DNA from: Candidatus Falkowbacteria bacterium RIFCSPLOWO2_12_FULL_45_13
GTDB lineage: Bacteria > Patescibacteriota > Patescibacteriia > Patescibacteriales > GWC2-42-12
Reading direction: 5' to 3'
Assembly: GCA_001778055.1 (NCBI GenBank)
Contig: MFFY01000041.1
Span: forward strand, 1-16,884
DNA length: 16,884 nt
This document shows positions 1 through 7,139 of the stretch, piece by piece (position 1 is the stretch's first letter; every line of letters begins with the position of its first letter). A model generated the notes under the pieces. The model was not told the origin of the DNA and did no database searches. It worked only from the letters and a program-made list of their open reading frames with translations. The translations under genes were made by a program, and so were the position numbers.

Positions 1-760
1 GCCGCGAGGCGGCCGCGCTCCGCAAAATCCCTCGCCGCTTCGCGGCGAACTGGCTGGCTGGACAAAAATCAAAGACGGCGGATTTGTTACGAACCCGAGG
101 GTTCGTTCCAATTTTTTGGACGAATGATTTTATCTCGTGCAAATTGTCCGACTTCGCCAAAAAATCGGCCTGTTTCGTATCTAAAATCCATTCCCGCAGG
201 GGTTCGACCCAATTTTTTCTCCCGTTTTCAAAGTCTTTCTTCCTTTGTTCTAAAGCGGCAGAAGCGAGTAAAATTTCATCTTTCTTTTTGAGATAAGTTT
301 GTTTTGGTATATCGCCGTCTAAATAAGTGGAAACCAACTTTTCCATTTTCGCTTCTGTCATTTTTATATTTTCGGAAAGATTTTGAACCTCGCTTTGCGA
401 TGCTCCAATTTCCTCGCGCTCCCAACTTTTCACTTTGTCCAACATCCAATCGGTAAGCCCGTCGCAAAGCGAGATTGTTTGAAGCCGTGCCTTGATTTGC
501 CGCGCCAACTCCGGCTCTTGGATATACGGTTGAGAACAGCGGCCGCGCTTTTTAGAACAGCAATAATAGCGATATTTCGTCCCCCAGCGGTTCGTTGCCC
601 ATTGTGCGCTAATCATTGAGCCGCACTCGGCACATCTAAATAATCCGGTGAATGGAAAATCGTGCCGAGCGCGGCAGTGGCGCGGCCGCTCTTTAGTGCG
701 AAGAATTTTTTACACGGCTTCAAACAATGCGGGAGAAATAATCGGCAACATAAAGAGCCC
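1..760 (-). pseudogene. Serine recombinase remnant (C-terminal half, nonsense codon)
   Basis: The minus-strand frame is open from 709 to the left edge and reads as the C-terminal half of a large serine recombinase. In order it has PIISPALFEAV, a stop (TAA, 710-712), KILRTKERPRHCRARHDF, FPFTGLFRCAECGSMISA and a zinc ribbon (Cys-x2-Cys near 622-637, then Cys-Cys-x6-Cys near 529-556). A helical, probably coiled-coil stretch (about 180-440) and a short tail follow. The same frame continues above the stop, and this position is usually Gln in the family (CAA to TAA is one change), so the stop looks like a true nonsense mutation. Upstream of about 760 the similarity disappears into hairpin-rich sequence, and no resolvase catalytic domain is visible. 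The C-terminus may continue past the window. I infer a dead integrase or transposase marking an old insertion. Confidence 0.8.
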
Positions 761-1080
761 CTGCGGGGTTGGTTCAAACCAAAATGTCGGAAAGCGCAAA
801 GACACTATTTTCTTTTGATCTACGGCGTAGATGATGCGTCCCGACATAGACGAGGCGCGCAACGGCAGAAATCCCAGTATGCGAGAGTCATGTTCTCCTT
901 GCGGAGAGCGACCAATCCGCGATTGGTTCATTGCTCGTGCACAGAGGCGAAGCGGAACAATCCCCTATGGGTCTTTCCCCGAGGAATCGGGGCGACAGGG
1001 TGTGGGAGCGTAATGCCGCTTCGCTTCTCTACACTCTACCTGTCTGCGTGCGTTCACGCACAGGCAGACCGGAAAACAAA

Positions 1081-1111
1081 ACCCCAGTAGAGATTTCTCT
1101 CATACTGGGGT
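1081..1111. repeat. Inverted repeat (hairpin)
   Basis: The arms ACCCCAGTAGAGA and TCTCATACTGGGGT pair over 13 positions with one bulged base and a four-base loop. There is no T-run after it on the plus strand, so it is not a typical intrinsic terminator. Confidence 0.6.
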
Positions 1112-1199
1112 GTGGGGGGAATTCCGCCTCGCCTCCACCAAAGGCGGACAGGCGATCCTTGCGAAGCCCCGCCGCCCTGCTCGCCAAGAGCAGAACCCA

Positions 1200-1307
1200 G
1201 CAAAAAAGTTTTCTTTTCCTTTTACCTGCCCGCCGAAGCCTCGGCGCAGGCGGGGAAGAAAAAATCGGACGCGCGCAAATTAAAAAATGTGAAGAAAACT
1301 TTTTTGC
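1200..1307. repeat. Large inverted repeat with inner hairpin
   Basis: The outer arms 1200-1216 (GCAAAAAAGTTTTCTTT) and 1291-1307 (GAAGAAAACTTTTTTGC) match at 16 of 17 positions. Between them, 1225-1250 forms a second stem (CCTGC/GCAGG plus GCCGA/TCGGC around AGCC). Nested dyads like these recur in other spacers of the window. A related TCCGCCT...AGGCGGA motif lies at 1123-1148. Confidence 0.6.
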
Positions 1308-1434
1308 GGGGTGGCGAGCGTTAGCGAGCGGCGGCGGGGCGGAGCGTCAAAATTCGCAGTCCGGATTTTCGTCAAAAAAAGTTCGGATTTTAACCAAAAG
1401 GCGCCGCGGTAAACGAAGTAAGGCAAGTAAGAAT

Positions 1435-2188
1435 GGCGATCCAATCAGGCTCCAGCTGTATTTTATCGGAGTAAAAATTTTATTCGGGAAAATTTTTGCC
1501 CATGAAACAAAAAAATCATTTGTAATTCTTGGCGGCTGGCTCATGCTATCTCTGATTCCGCCCTTATTTCATAATGGGCTGAATCGAGATTTTGTTACCA
1601 AACTTTTAATCTTGGCTTACTTTTTGCTTAGTTTATGGTGGTTTTATAAAAAAGGACAGTTTATTAAAATAAAAAATCCCCGAAGGACTTTCCTTGTCTG
1701 GTGCACCATAAATGCCATGGCCGTGGAAATATTTTATATGATTTCCGAACCTTTGCATGCCTCTTTGCTGATTACTGCCAATACCTCTTTTTTTAATGCC
1801 CTTCAAAATACTGCGATTGACCTAATACTAACCCTGCCAGCCTACTTGTTAATTTTTTTATGTAATCTGGCGCCTGGCCAAACATTATCCCTATTCCCCT
1901 TTCGCCTTCTTTTTCTTAATGGGGTTGGGCCAAGCTTTAGGGGGCGGGGGCGTTTTTTTTCTGGCCAATCCAGGCGCTCTTATTTTTATTCCTTACGTCA
2001 TGCTTAATTATTGAGCGATGAATTTTGTGCCTTATCTGACCATACGAAACAGCCTTCCCAAAACATCGTTACCGGCTGGAAAATTTAAAAAAATTATTTC
2101 CCCTATTATTTTATTACCAGTGACTTATTTAGTCGCTGGTGGGGCAATATTGACCATTAAAAAAATATTGGGCTGGATTCCAAAATAA
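1435..2188 (+). pseudogene. Broken multi-pass membrane protein gene
   Basis: About 250 codons of hydrophobic protein are spread over two frames. Frame 1 runs from about 1435 to the T7 run at 1853-1859, with membrane segments such as SFVILGGWLMLSLIPPLF, KLLILAYFLLSLWWFY and LVWCTINAMAVEIFYMI. The protein sense continues one frame over (IWRLAKHYPYSPFAFFFLMG, then GQALGGGGVFFLANPGALIF), as if one T were extra. That frame meets TGA at 2012-2014, where the flow (VMLNY-stop-AMNFVPYL) suggests a lost Trp, then stays open to TAA at 2186-2188 with one more membrane segment. About six membrane segments remain. No start codon or ribosome site is clear, so the 5' end may also be lost. I do not recognise the family. 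Two independent lesions argue for a pseudogene, though a sequencing error in the T run could explain one. Confidence 0.6.
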
Positions 2189-2255
2189 TTTTTGTATAAA
2201 AATTTACCACTAAAAAATCATAAATTATTAACCTTATCAACGAAGCCGCTTAGCC

Positions 2256-2284
2256 TTGTATATAAATTACTATAAGCATATAAT
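2256..2284 (+). promoter_or_regulatory. Sigma70-type promoter
   Basis: A -35 like TTGTAT (2256-2261) and a perfect -10 TATAAT (2279-2284) are separated by 17 bases, in AT-rich DNA. They sit 26 bases ahead of the ATG of the small ORF at 2311. Confidence 0.6.
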
Positions 2285-2299
2285 TAAAATAACTTAACC

Positions 2300-2307
2300 A
2301 GGAGGTG
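2300..2307 (+). promoter_or_regulatory. Shine-Dalgarno site AGGAGGTG
   Basis: This is a near-perfect anti-16S complement ending three bases before the ATG at 2311. It is the only strong Shine-Dalgarno site I see in the window and it fixes the start of the small ORF. Confidence 0.75.
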
Positions 2308-2310
2308 CGC

Positions 2311-2481
2311 ATGAAAAAACGGCCGGTCAAAATACCGCCACAGGGCAGAAAGGGCGAACGAAAAACCTCTCCTCTCGCGGCCGCGCTAAAAGATCTCGGA
2401 CCCAAATGGCGCCGCGCTATCAGGTTCGTTATTACTCACCCACCAAACGATCAGCCCGCCGTCCACAACTCGCACGACTAA
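2311..2481 (+). CDS. Small basic protein, 56 aa, unknown
   Basis: ATG at 2311 follows a strong Shine-Dalgarno site and ends at TAA (2479-2481). The product starts MKKRPVKIPPQGRKGERK, is rich in Lys/Arg in its first 40 residues (a short helix-like AAALKDLGPKWRRAIRFV follows) and ends in a polar tail, PPNDQPAVHNSHD. It has no membrane segment, signal peptide or Cys. The net basic charge would suit nucleic-acid or ribosome binding, but that is only a guess. It is the only intact plus-strand gene, with its own promoter and terminator, convergent with comFC. I do not recognise the family. Confidence 0.6.
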   Translation: MKKRPVKIPPQGRKGERKTSPLAAALKDLGPKWRRAIRFVITHPPNDQPAVHNSHD

Positions 2482-2507
2482 CCGTGGCGAGCGAGAGAGG
2501 ATCAGCC

Positions 2508-2541
2508 GCGTCAAGAAAACAATTCTCTTGGCGCTTTTTTT
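2508..2541 (+). terminator. Rho-independent terminator of the small ORF
   Basis: A nine-base stem GCGTCAAGA (2508-2516) pairs with TCTTGGCGC (2526-2534), with one G-T wobble, and is followed at once by seven Ts (2535-2541). It reads as a terminator only on the plus strand. The T-run touches the comFC stop codon (2540-2542). Confidence 0.75.
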
Positions 2542-3364
2542 ATCCTTTGGCCACCACCAGTCCCCAAACTTCGCCGGCGCCGTTAGCGCGCAAAACTCTG
2601 GCGCATTCATTCAGAGTCGCGCCCGTGGTCACCACATCGTCAAGCAAAATAATATTTCTTTTGTTTAAACTTCCGCCTCGCCAAACGAAACAATCCTTAA
2701 GGTTAGAAAGCCGATTTTTTTCGGTCAATTTCACCTGGGGCTTTTTGTGCTTAATCCTGACCAAGTCACAGGCGTTTATTTCCAGGCCATAATAGCCGGC
2801 GAATATTTTACCTAAGATTTCCGCCTGGTTGAAACCGCGCCAGCGCCAGCGCTTTTTTGCCAATGGCACGGGTATGATCAAATTAGCTTTAAAATCTAAG
2901 ATGGCCAAAGGCAGATTCTCGGCCCGATTCAGCCCTTGCCAGCCAACGCCGGCCTTCAGGTCGGGCTTTAAAATTCTGCCTTGATTGATTAAATTATTAA
3001 CAAAAAAAATTAATAACTTGCCCAAGTCATCGGCCAAAGAACTGGCAAAATAGTATTTTAAACTCTTAATCGCCTTGCTAATCAACTTATTCTCATATAA
3101 AGAAGCGATCCAGACGCCGGTTAGATCGTAATTGACGCGGCAAAGCGAGCAAAACTCGCCGAAATCATTTCCCCGCTTGCAATGCAAGCAATATTGTTCG
3201 GCCTTTAAGTTTATCTTTTTAAAGCAAGTCTGGCAAAGCCACTGCCCTTCACGGCCGCAACCGAGACACTCAATCGGAAAAATCAAGTCTAAAAAAAATG
3301 ACCAGATATCGCTGGCATTTTGTTTGATCTTTATAAATTTATTCTTGTTAATTATAACATTCAT
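2540..3364 (-). CDS. comFC: ComFC-like phosphoribosyltransferase, double zinc ribbon
   Basis: This 274-residue protein has the ComF layout. The N-terminal zinc-binding region (about residues 34-79) carries Cys pairs CLGCG and CQTC, then CLHC and CSLC. The C-terminal phosphoribosyltransferase domain has the PRPP loop NIILLDDVVTTGATLNEC. The substrate-side motif IIPVPLAKKRWRWRGFNQAE is typical of ComF. In Bacillus and Haemophilus the family is needed for natural transformation, acting in the cytoplasm after DNA entry. It is the last gene of the block that starts with the secretion-like genes, so DNA uptake is plausible. The first ATG is used; no Shine-Dalgarno site is evident. The family call is firm, the role less so. 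Confidence 0.9.
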   Translation of the reverse strand: MNVIINKNKFIKIKQNASDIWSFFLDLIFPIECLGCGREGQWLCQTCFKKINLKAEQYCLHCKRGNDFGEFCSLCRVNYDLTGVWIASLYENKLISKAIKSLKYYFASSLADDLGKLLIFFVNNLINQGRILKPDLKAGVGWQGLNRAENLPLAILDFKANLIIPVPLAKKRWRWRGFNQAEILGKIFAGYYGLEINACDLVRIKHKKPQVKLTEKNRLSNLKDCFVWRGGSLNKRNIILLDDVVTTGATLNECARVLRANGAGEVWGLVVAKG

Positions 3365-3376
3365 TTCAATGGTTTA

Positions 3377-3450
3377 AAACGAATCCGCGAATATATGCGA
3401 ATGCCGCGAATTATATTCGCAACATTCGCATATATTCGCGGCATTCGTTT
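3377..3450. repeat. Long inverted repeat in comFC spacer
   Basis: The left arm 3377-3403 and the right arm 3423-3450 are complementary over 27 of 28 positions (one extra base in the right arm). They are built from the words GCGAAT and CGCGAATAT. The loop holds a smaller perfect dyad, GCGAAT-TAT-ATTCGC (3406-3420). There is no T-run for an intrinsic terminator in the minus direction. The right arm touches the stop codon of the gene at 3450. Confidence 0.85.
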
Positions 3451-4055
3451 TATCTTGATTGCCAGTAAATTCCGTCAACCCGCCAAACGCCTCGATCGCG
3501 CCAATATTCTATTAAAATATCCTGATAAAAAGTTGAGCTATTGCCAGCTACTCCGGCCGACTCGCGCCGCTGCGTTTTAACCAAAATTTCAGCCTGACCG
3601 TCGTCAGCGTCAAACCGCTTAACTTGGCTCGTTATCGACTTGGTGACAATGCCGTAATAGATTGAAGAGTCGGTTTTCTTGGCTTTGGCCTGGCTGATAT
3701 AATTCTGCGACCAGGCCTGCATTTTCGCGGTCATAAAAATCTGCAAGTCGCGAAGATTGCCGTAATCCGACTGATTGGAGAAACTGCCGAACCTTTCGGC
3801 GAAAGCCGAGGCCATTCTGGCCAAATCATCTTGATTGACTTCGGTCTTTTTCGGTAAAGGCGCCGTCTGTTCCGCTGTCGCCGGATTTGACGTTCCAGCC
3901 GGCTCGGTTGAAACGGCCCGAGGCTCCGTTGCCGCGGGTCGATCCGCTACCGGTTGAGAAGCTGAAGGCTTATAAAAAAAGAGAAAAAAAATAATAGCGG
4001 CAATTAATAATAATCCGATAATTACAATAATCGCGCCCCAAATTCGCTTGTTCAT
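3450..4055 (-). CDS. One-TM protein with possible NTF2-like extracytoplasmic domain
   Basis: This 201-residue protein has a short basic N-terminus (MNKR), one long membrane segment (about residues 6-28), a Pro/Ala/Thr linker (about 30-70) and a folded C-terminal domain (about 75-201). The folded part is alpha then beta, and ends DILIEYWRDRGVWRVDGIYW, a pattern of strands seen in NTF2-like folds. It lies directly downstream of the VirB4-like gene. VirB8, TraM and TcpC of conjugation systems share the plan of one TM plus an NTF2-like domain, so a VirB8-type scaffold role is possible. That is inference from layout. I do not recognise the sequence family itself. Confidence 0.6.
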   Translation of the reverse strand: MNKRIWGAIIVIIGLLLIAAIIFFLFFYKPSASQPVADRPAATEPRAVSTEPAGTSNPATAEQTAPLPKKTEVNQDDLARMASAFAERFGSFSNQSDYGNLRDLQIFMTAKMQAWSQNYISQAKAKKTDSSIYYGIVTKSITSQVKRFDADDGQAEILVKTQRRESAGVAGNSSTFYQDILIEYWRDRGVWRVDGIYWQSR

Positions 4056-4061
4056 AAAGAT

Positions 4062-4258
4062 ACAAATTACAAATTATTTACAAATTTCAAAATACGAATT
4101 ACGAATCCTATACGAATATATAAATAATATTTACCATATTCGCAGCTATAAACCAACTTATTACAGTTTACTTGTTTGAGCTTAATTAACAAAAACGACA
4201 ATTTGGCCGAACCACACTATCTTTATTCGTAAATTCGCGTAAGATTCGTAATTCGTAT
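4062..4258. repeat. Heptad-word inverted repeat spacer
   Basis: The left side carries the words ACAAATT (4062, 4069, 4080), TCAAAAT (4087), ACGAATT (4094) and ACGAATC (4101), with exact 7-base steps from 4080 to 4101. The right side carries ATTCGTA at 4225, 4244 and 4251. The arms 4092-4107 and 4243-4258 are inverted copies (ATACGAATTACGAATC and its complement). The middle, about 4120-4220, is AT-rich with nothing I recognise. Confidence 0.75.
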
Positions 4259-4266
4259 GCCTAAAA

Positions 4267-6186
4267 TCATACCTCTTCTTCAGTCTCTCCATCTTGGTTT
4301 TCACCGGTCAGCATCTTAGAATTAAATTCTCTTTTTTCCTGCTCAATTTCTAAAAGCTGCCGCGGATCGGAAGTAATCAGCTGGTCTTCCGTGTAAGAAG
4401 CCACGACTTTTATGGCCACGTGCTTTAAGCCGGCGAAAAAAATGCCTTCGCCCACGCCGCACTCGAGGAGCAGATATTTCTCCCCTTGGGTTAAAACAAA
4501 AGTTTTTTGCACCAAATCAATGGCGGCCGAAGACTGCTTTAATAACAGCTGCAAAGCCGAATTATTGACGATGGCCTGGCCGTAAGGCGAAGTTAAAAAA
4601 TCATTAACATCCTGGGTGATGGTGGTGACGCCGAGATAATATTTGCGGCAACGTTTAACCAGGGCGTAAATGAATTTAGCGCTGTCCTCGTGCTGCATCA
4701 GCCACCAAGCCTCGTCAATCACCAAAATCCGCTTTTTCAATTCACTGCGCACCACATTCCAGATATAATTGACAATCGTATAAATCGCCATCGGCCTAAG
4801 TTCGTCTTCAATATCGCGCACGGAGAAACAAACCATCTGGTTGTCCATTTCGACGTTAGTCGGACTGTTGAATAAGCCCGCGAAAGTGCCTTGGGTGTAT
4901 TTTTTAAGCCGCAAAGCCAAACTGGCGCCGCCTTCCATGCCCTCCAAGATGTCTTCCAGGTCCTGCATGATCGGCGCCTCTGCCTTGGCCAGGTCGCAAT
5001 CAGGCGTGATGTCATTCTTGGCGTAAGTTTCCAACAGCGCCTGATCAACAATGGAATCTTCTTCATGGCTTAAATTGCCCAGCATCAGCCTAACCAAGCC
5101 TTTGACGGTGATGACGCCGCTGCGTATAATATCTTCGGCTTTGGATTCGCCGGCAACCGAGCGCGGCAAACCAAAGGGGTTAATTTTATTCTCGCTGGCC
5201 AAAGAAATGTTTATGTAGGTTCCGCCCACCGCCTCCGACAAGTGTTTATATTCGTTTTCCGGGTCGATGATAATCACCTCCGTGCCCATCATCAAACTTC
5301 TTAAAACCTCAAGCTTGATGGCATAGCTTTTGCCCGCGCCCGAGGTGGCGAAGACGACGCTGTTGGCGTTTTGCAGGCTGAAGCGGTCAAATAAAATCAA
5401 GCTGTTATTATGGCGGTTGATGCCGTAAAGAATGCCGCTGTCCGAAGTCAATTCGCTGGAAATAAAAGGAAACGACGAAGCCACCGGCGAGCTGTTCATG
5501 TTGAAGGCGATATACAATTCATCATTGGCCAAGGGCAGGGTTGAATTAAAGCCCTGCTCGGCTTGATAAAAAACCCGCTTAGAATAAACCAGCCTGGAAC
5601 CGAAGATGTTTTCCACCTCATCCGATAATTTATCCAGTTCCTCCTTGGTGGACGCGTAAATTGTGACGTACAAAGCGAATTGAAAAAATTTTTCCACCCC
5701 CTGAGTCAAGGCGTCGCGCAAAGCCTCAATATCTCGAAGCGCCGTCTCCCGAAGCGGGTCTCGGGCCGCGCCCTTTTCCGAATCGGAGATAATTTGCGCC
5801 TCCAGATTACCGACTTTATTCTTTAGCTGCTTTAAAACCACGGCGCCTTCCACCGGGTAAAAAAACATAGAAATGTCAAAAGTTGAATTTAAATTGATAA
5901 TCGGCGCGAACCAACCGACGCTGATATAACGCGGGTAATTCACCACAAAAATGGTCCGCACGAACTTAGCGCCCAATTTCAAAAAATTAGAACTAACCTC
6001 GATCGAAGCCGGGGCGATTAAATCTTTAATCGACAAAGTGCCGCGTCGATATGATTTTTCTTCCTCAACCAGCTCGCGGATCAAGAGCGGCATTTCTTCG
6101 GCCCGCTTCTCTCTTTGCTTGGCTTCCAGCAGGCTTTCTTTTGACTCTAATTCTTCTTGATGTTTTACTTGCGATGGATCAAACAT
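4267..6186 (-). CDS. VirB4-like secretion ATPase
   Basis: This 639-residue ATPase energises type IV secretion or conjugation machines at the inner membrane. The N-terminal part (about 1-270) matches the VirB4 N-terminal region, opening with a charged helix. The ATPase core has Walker A ATSGAGKS (about 280-287), then EVIIIDPENEY, and Walker B ILVIDEAWWLM (about 488-497), followed by TTITQDVNDFL and LLLKQS, which are typical of VirB4/TraC. The frame extends up to a TTG at 6207, but that stretch lies in the repeat spacer, so the ATG at 6186 (MFDPSQVK) is the better start. It is shorter than classical VirB4 (about 800 residues); a separate TraC-like protein is encoded just upstream. All key motifs look intact. 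Confidence 0.92.
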   Translation of the reverse strand: MFDPSQVKHQEELESKESLLEAKQREKRAEEMPLLIRELVEEEKSYRRGTLSIKDLIAPASIEVSSNFLKLGAKFVRTIFVVNYPRYISVGWFAPIINLNSTFDISMFFYPVEGAVVLKQLKNKVGNLEAQIISDSEKGAARDPLRETALRDIEALRDALTQGVEKFFQFALYVTIYASTKEELDKLSDEVENIFGSRLVYSKRVFYQAEQGFNSTLPLANDELYIAFNMNSSPVASSFPFISSELTSDSGILYGINRHNNSLILFDRFSLQNANSVVFATSGAGKSYAIKLEVLRSLMMGTEVIIIDPENEYKHLSEAVGGTYINISLASENKINPFGLPRSVAGESKAEDIIRSGVITVKGLVRLMLGNLSHEEDSIVDQALLETYAKNDITPDCDLAKAEAPIMQDLEDILEGMEGGASLALRLKKYTQGTFAGLFNSPTNVEMDNQMVCFSVRDIEDELRPMAIYTIVNYIWNVVRSELKKRILVIDEAWWLMQHEDSAKFIYALVKRCRKYYLGVTTITQDVNDFLTSPYGQAIVNNSALQLLLKQSSAAIDLVQKTFVLTQGEKYLLLECGVGEGIFFAGLKHVAIKVVASYTEDQLITSDPRQLLEIEQEKREFNSKMLTGENQDGETEEEV

Positions 6187-6193
6187 ATTAATT

Positions 6194-6294
6194 AATTCGC
6201 AAATCAACGAATTAACTCACAAATATCACGAATATCTGATTCAACGTTATCCTGTATTTGTATATTTGTGAATAGATTTGTTGATTTGTGAATT
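6194..6294. repeat. Inverted repeat spacer between virB4-like and traC-like genes
   Basis: The arms AATTCGCAAATCAAC (6194-6208) and GTTGATTTGTGAATT (6280-6294) are complementary at 14 of 15 positions. Inner words (CACAAATAT, CACGAATAT against TATTTGT, ATTTGTG) also mirror each other. It fills almost the whole spacer and overlaps the false upstream start of the VirB4-like frame. Confidence 0.75.
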
Positions 6295-6297
6295 ATT

Positions 6298-6975
6298 TTA
6301 CTCCGCCACTCTGATCTGATTAATATCAGCCAATTTCTGATTAACCGAAGTTTCCGGATTATAGGTGTTATAAAACAGCTCAATCAGGCTTTGCGTATCC
6401 AGCGGCATTGAATTAACGCCGATTGACGCCAGAGCGCTGATGATATTCTCGTTGCGCCTGGTTAATTCGGCTTTTCTTCTTAAAAATTTTTCCGTTTTCA
6501 TTTTTATCAGCGTGGCCGGCCTTAAAGAATTAAACAGCCTGGGAAAAAAGCCTTTCTGCTTATCGGATAACGGATTGTACGATACTACCACATAAAATTT
6601 TTTGTTCATGATTTTACCCAAAGAGATCAATTCGGCGATATACTGAAGGTATTCGGAAGTTTGGAGCTTTAAAAGCTCGTTAGTCTGTTCTTTCTCTTTC
6701 TGCCTTAAAAAATTTATATAGTTGTCAATATTAAGCTCGCGCGACTGGATAACTATCTGCAGGGGGAAATCAATGTTATTCAAAAATCCGACATAAGCGG
6801 CAATTATGGCGTTCTGTTCGTCTTCGCTTTTTAAAGCGAAATTAATGCTGGCAACCAAGAGGATTGAACGCATGGTGCCGTCGCGCATGACTATGGTATC
6901 TTCGCGGAATTCGGCGATATCCAGATATTCCTGGGTGGAGCTAATTATTTTGTTTCTGACAAGCTTATTGGCCAT
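6298..6975 (-). CDS. TraC-like conjugation protein
   Basis: This 225-residue protein starts MANKLVRNKIISSTQEYL and continues with DIAEFREDTIVMRDGTMRSI, then a strand-rich region LLVASINFALKS. This is the pattern of the small TraC-like proteins found beside VirB4-like ATPases in Patescibacteria. There is no Walker motif, signal peptide or membrane segment. The middle (about 85-130) is a long charged helix, with KFYVVVSYNPLSDKQKGFF following. I infer that it supplies an accessory or N-terminal part of the VirB4 machine as a separate chain. The ATG at 6975 is the first in frame. Confidence in family is good; the molecular role is not established. Confidence 0.75.
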   Translation of the reverse strand: MANKLVRNKIISSTQEYLDIAEFREDTIVMRDGTMRSILLVASINFALKSEDEQNAIIAAYVGFLNNIDFPLQIVIQSRELNIDNYINFLRQKEKEQTNELLKLQTSEYLQYIAELISLGKIMNKKFYVVVSYNPLSDKQKGFFPRLFNSLRPATLIKMKTEKFLRRKAELTRRNENIISALASIGVNSMPLDTQSLIELFYNTYNPETSVNQKLADINQIRVAE

Positions 6976-7138
6976 AAAAAATTAAAAATGCAAAAATCTC
7001 CGCCGGAGGCGGATCCGCCTTTGGCGGAAAAATTAAAAATGAAAGTTTAAAATGACAAGTTAGATAATTTCTAATTGGAATTTATAATTTTAAATTTTTC
7101 ATTGTCATTTTTAACTTTAAGATTTGCATTTTACATTT
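6976..7138. repeat. Inverted repeat spacer carrying a nested palindrome
   Basis: The left arm (AAAAATG, GCAAAAATC, then AAAAATGAAAG, AAAATGACAA) mirrors the right arm 7100-7133 (TTGTCATTTTTAACTTTAAG, then ATTTGCATTTTA). The left arm is interrupted by the 30-base palindromic module at 6999-7028, which the right arm lacks. Confidence 0.7.
6999..7028. repeat. 30-base palindromic module TCCGCC...GGCGGA (spacer copy)
   Basis: The module has outer TCCGCC/GGCGGA and an inner perfect dyad AGGCGGATCCGCCT. It is identical at 27 of 30 positions to 14254-14283 inside the pfkB-like coding sequence. A partial relative is at 1123-1148. Confidence 0.8.
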
Positions 7139-7139
7139 A

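Larger units (their letters stand above)
740..1434. other. Hairpin-rich stretch without a convincing gene
   Basis: No reading frame here looks like a protein: the open frames are Arg/Gly/Ser-rich and lack domains. What is visible is dense short dyads. They include a pair around 758-785, CCCCGA/TCGGGG near 978-993, a stem near 1040-1070 (CTGCGTGCG, TTCA loop, CGCAC), a 1081-1111 hairpin and a larger inverted repeat at 1200-1307. It could be stacked mobile repeats or a structured RNA. I recognise no tRNA, rRNA, tmRNA, RNase P or SRP signature. Confidence 0.45.

Noticed and set aside
9..16. GCGGCCGC sites at 9, 539, 682 and 2377 as a recombination motif
   Set aside because: The same 8-mer occurs inside ordinary coding sequence of ahcY and of the EamA-kinase gene, so it is not specific to the decayed zone.
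931..2007. A 358-codon plus-strand open frame taken as one protein
   Set aside because: Its first half is Arg/Ser/Gly-rich translation of hairpin repeats. Only the part from about 1435 looks like protein, and that part is frameshifted at the end.
2012..2014. TGA read as an amino acid (recoded genetic code)
   Set aside because: Long intact genes contain no in-frame TGA and the ATPase gene ends with TGA, so standard stops fit. The TGA lies in a gene that is already frameshifted.
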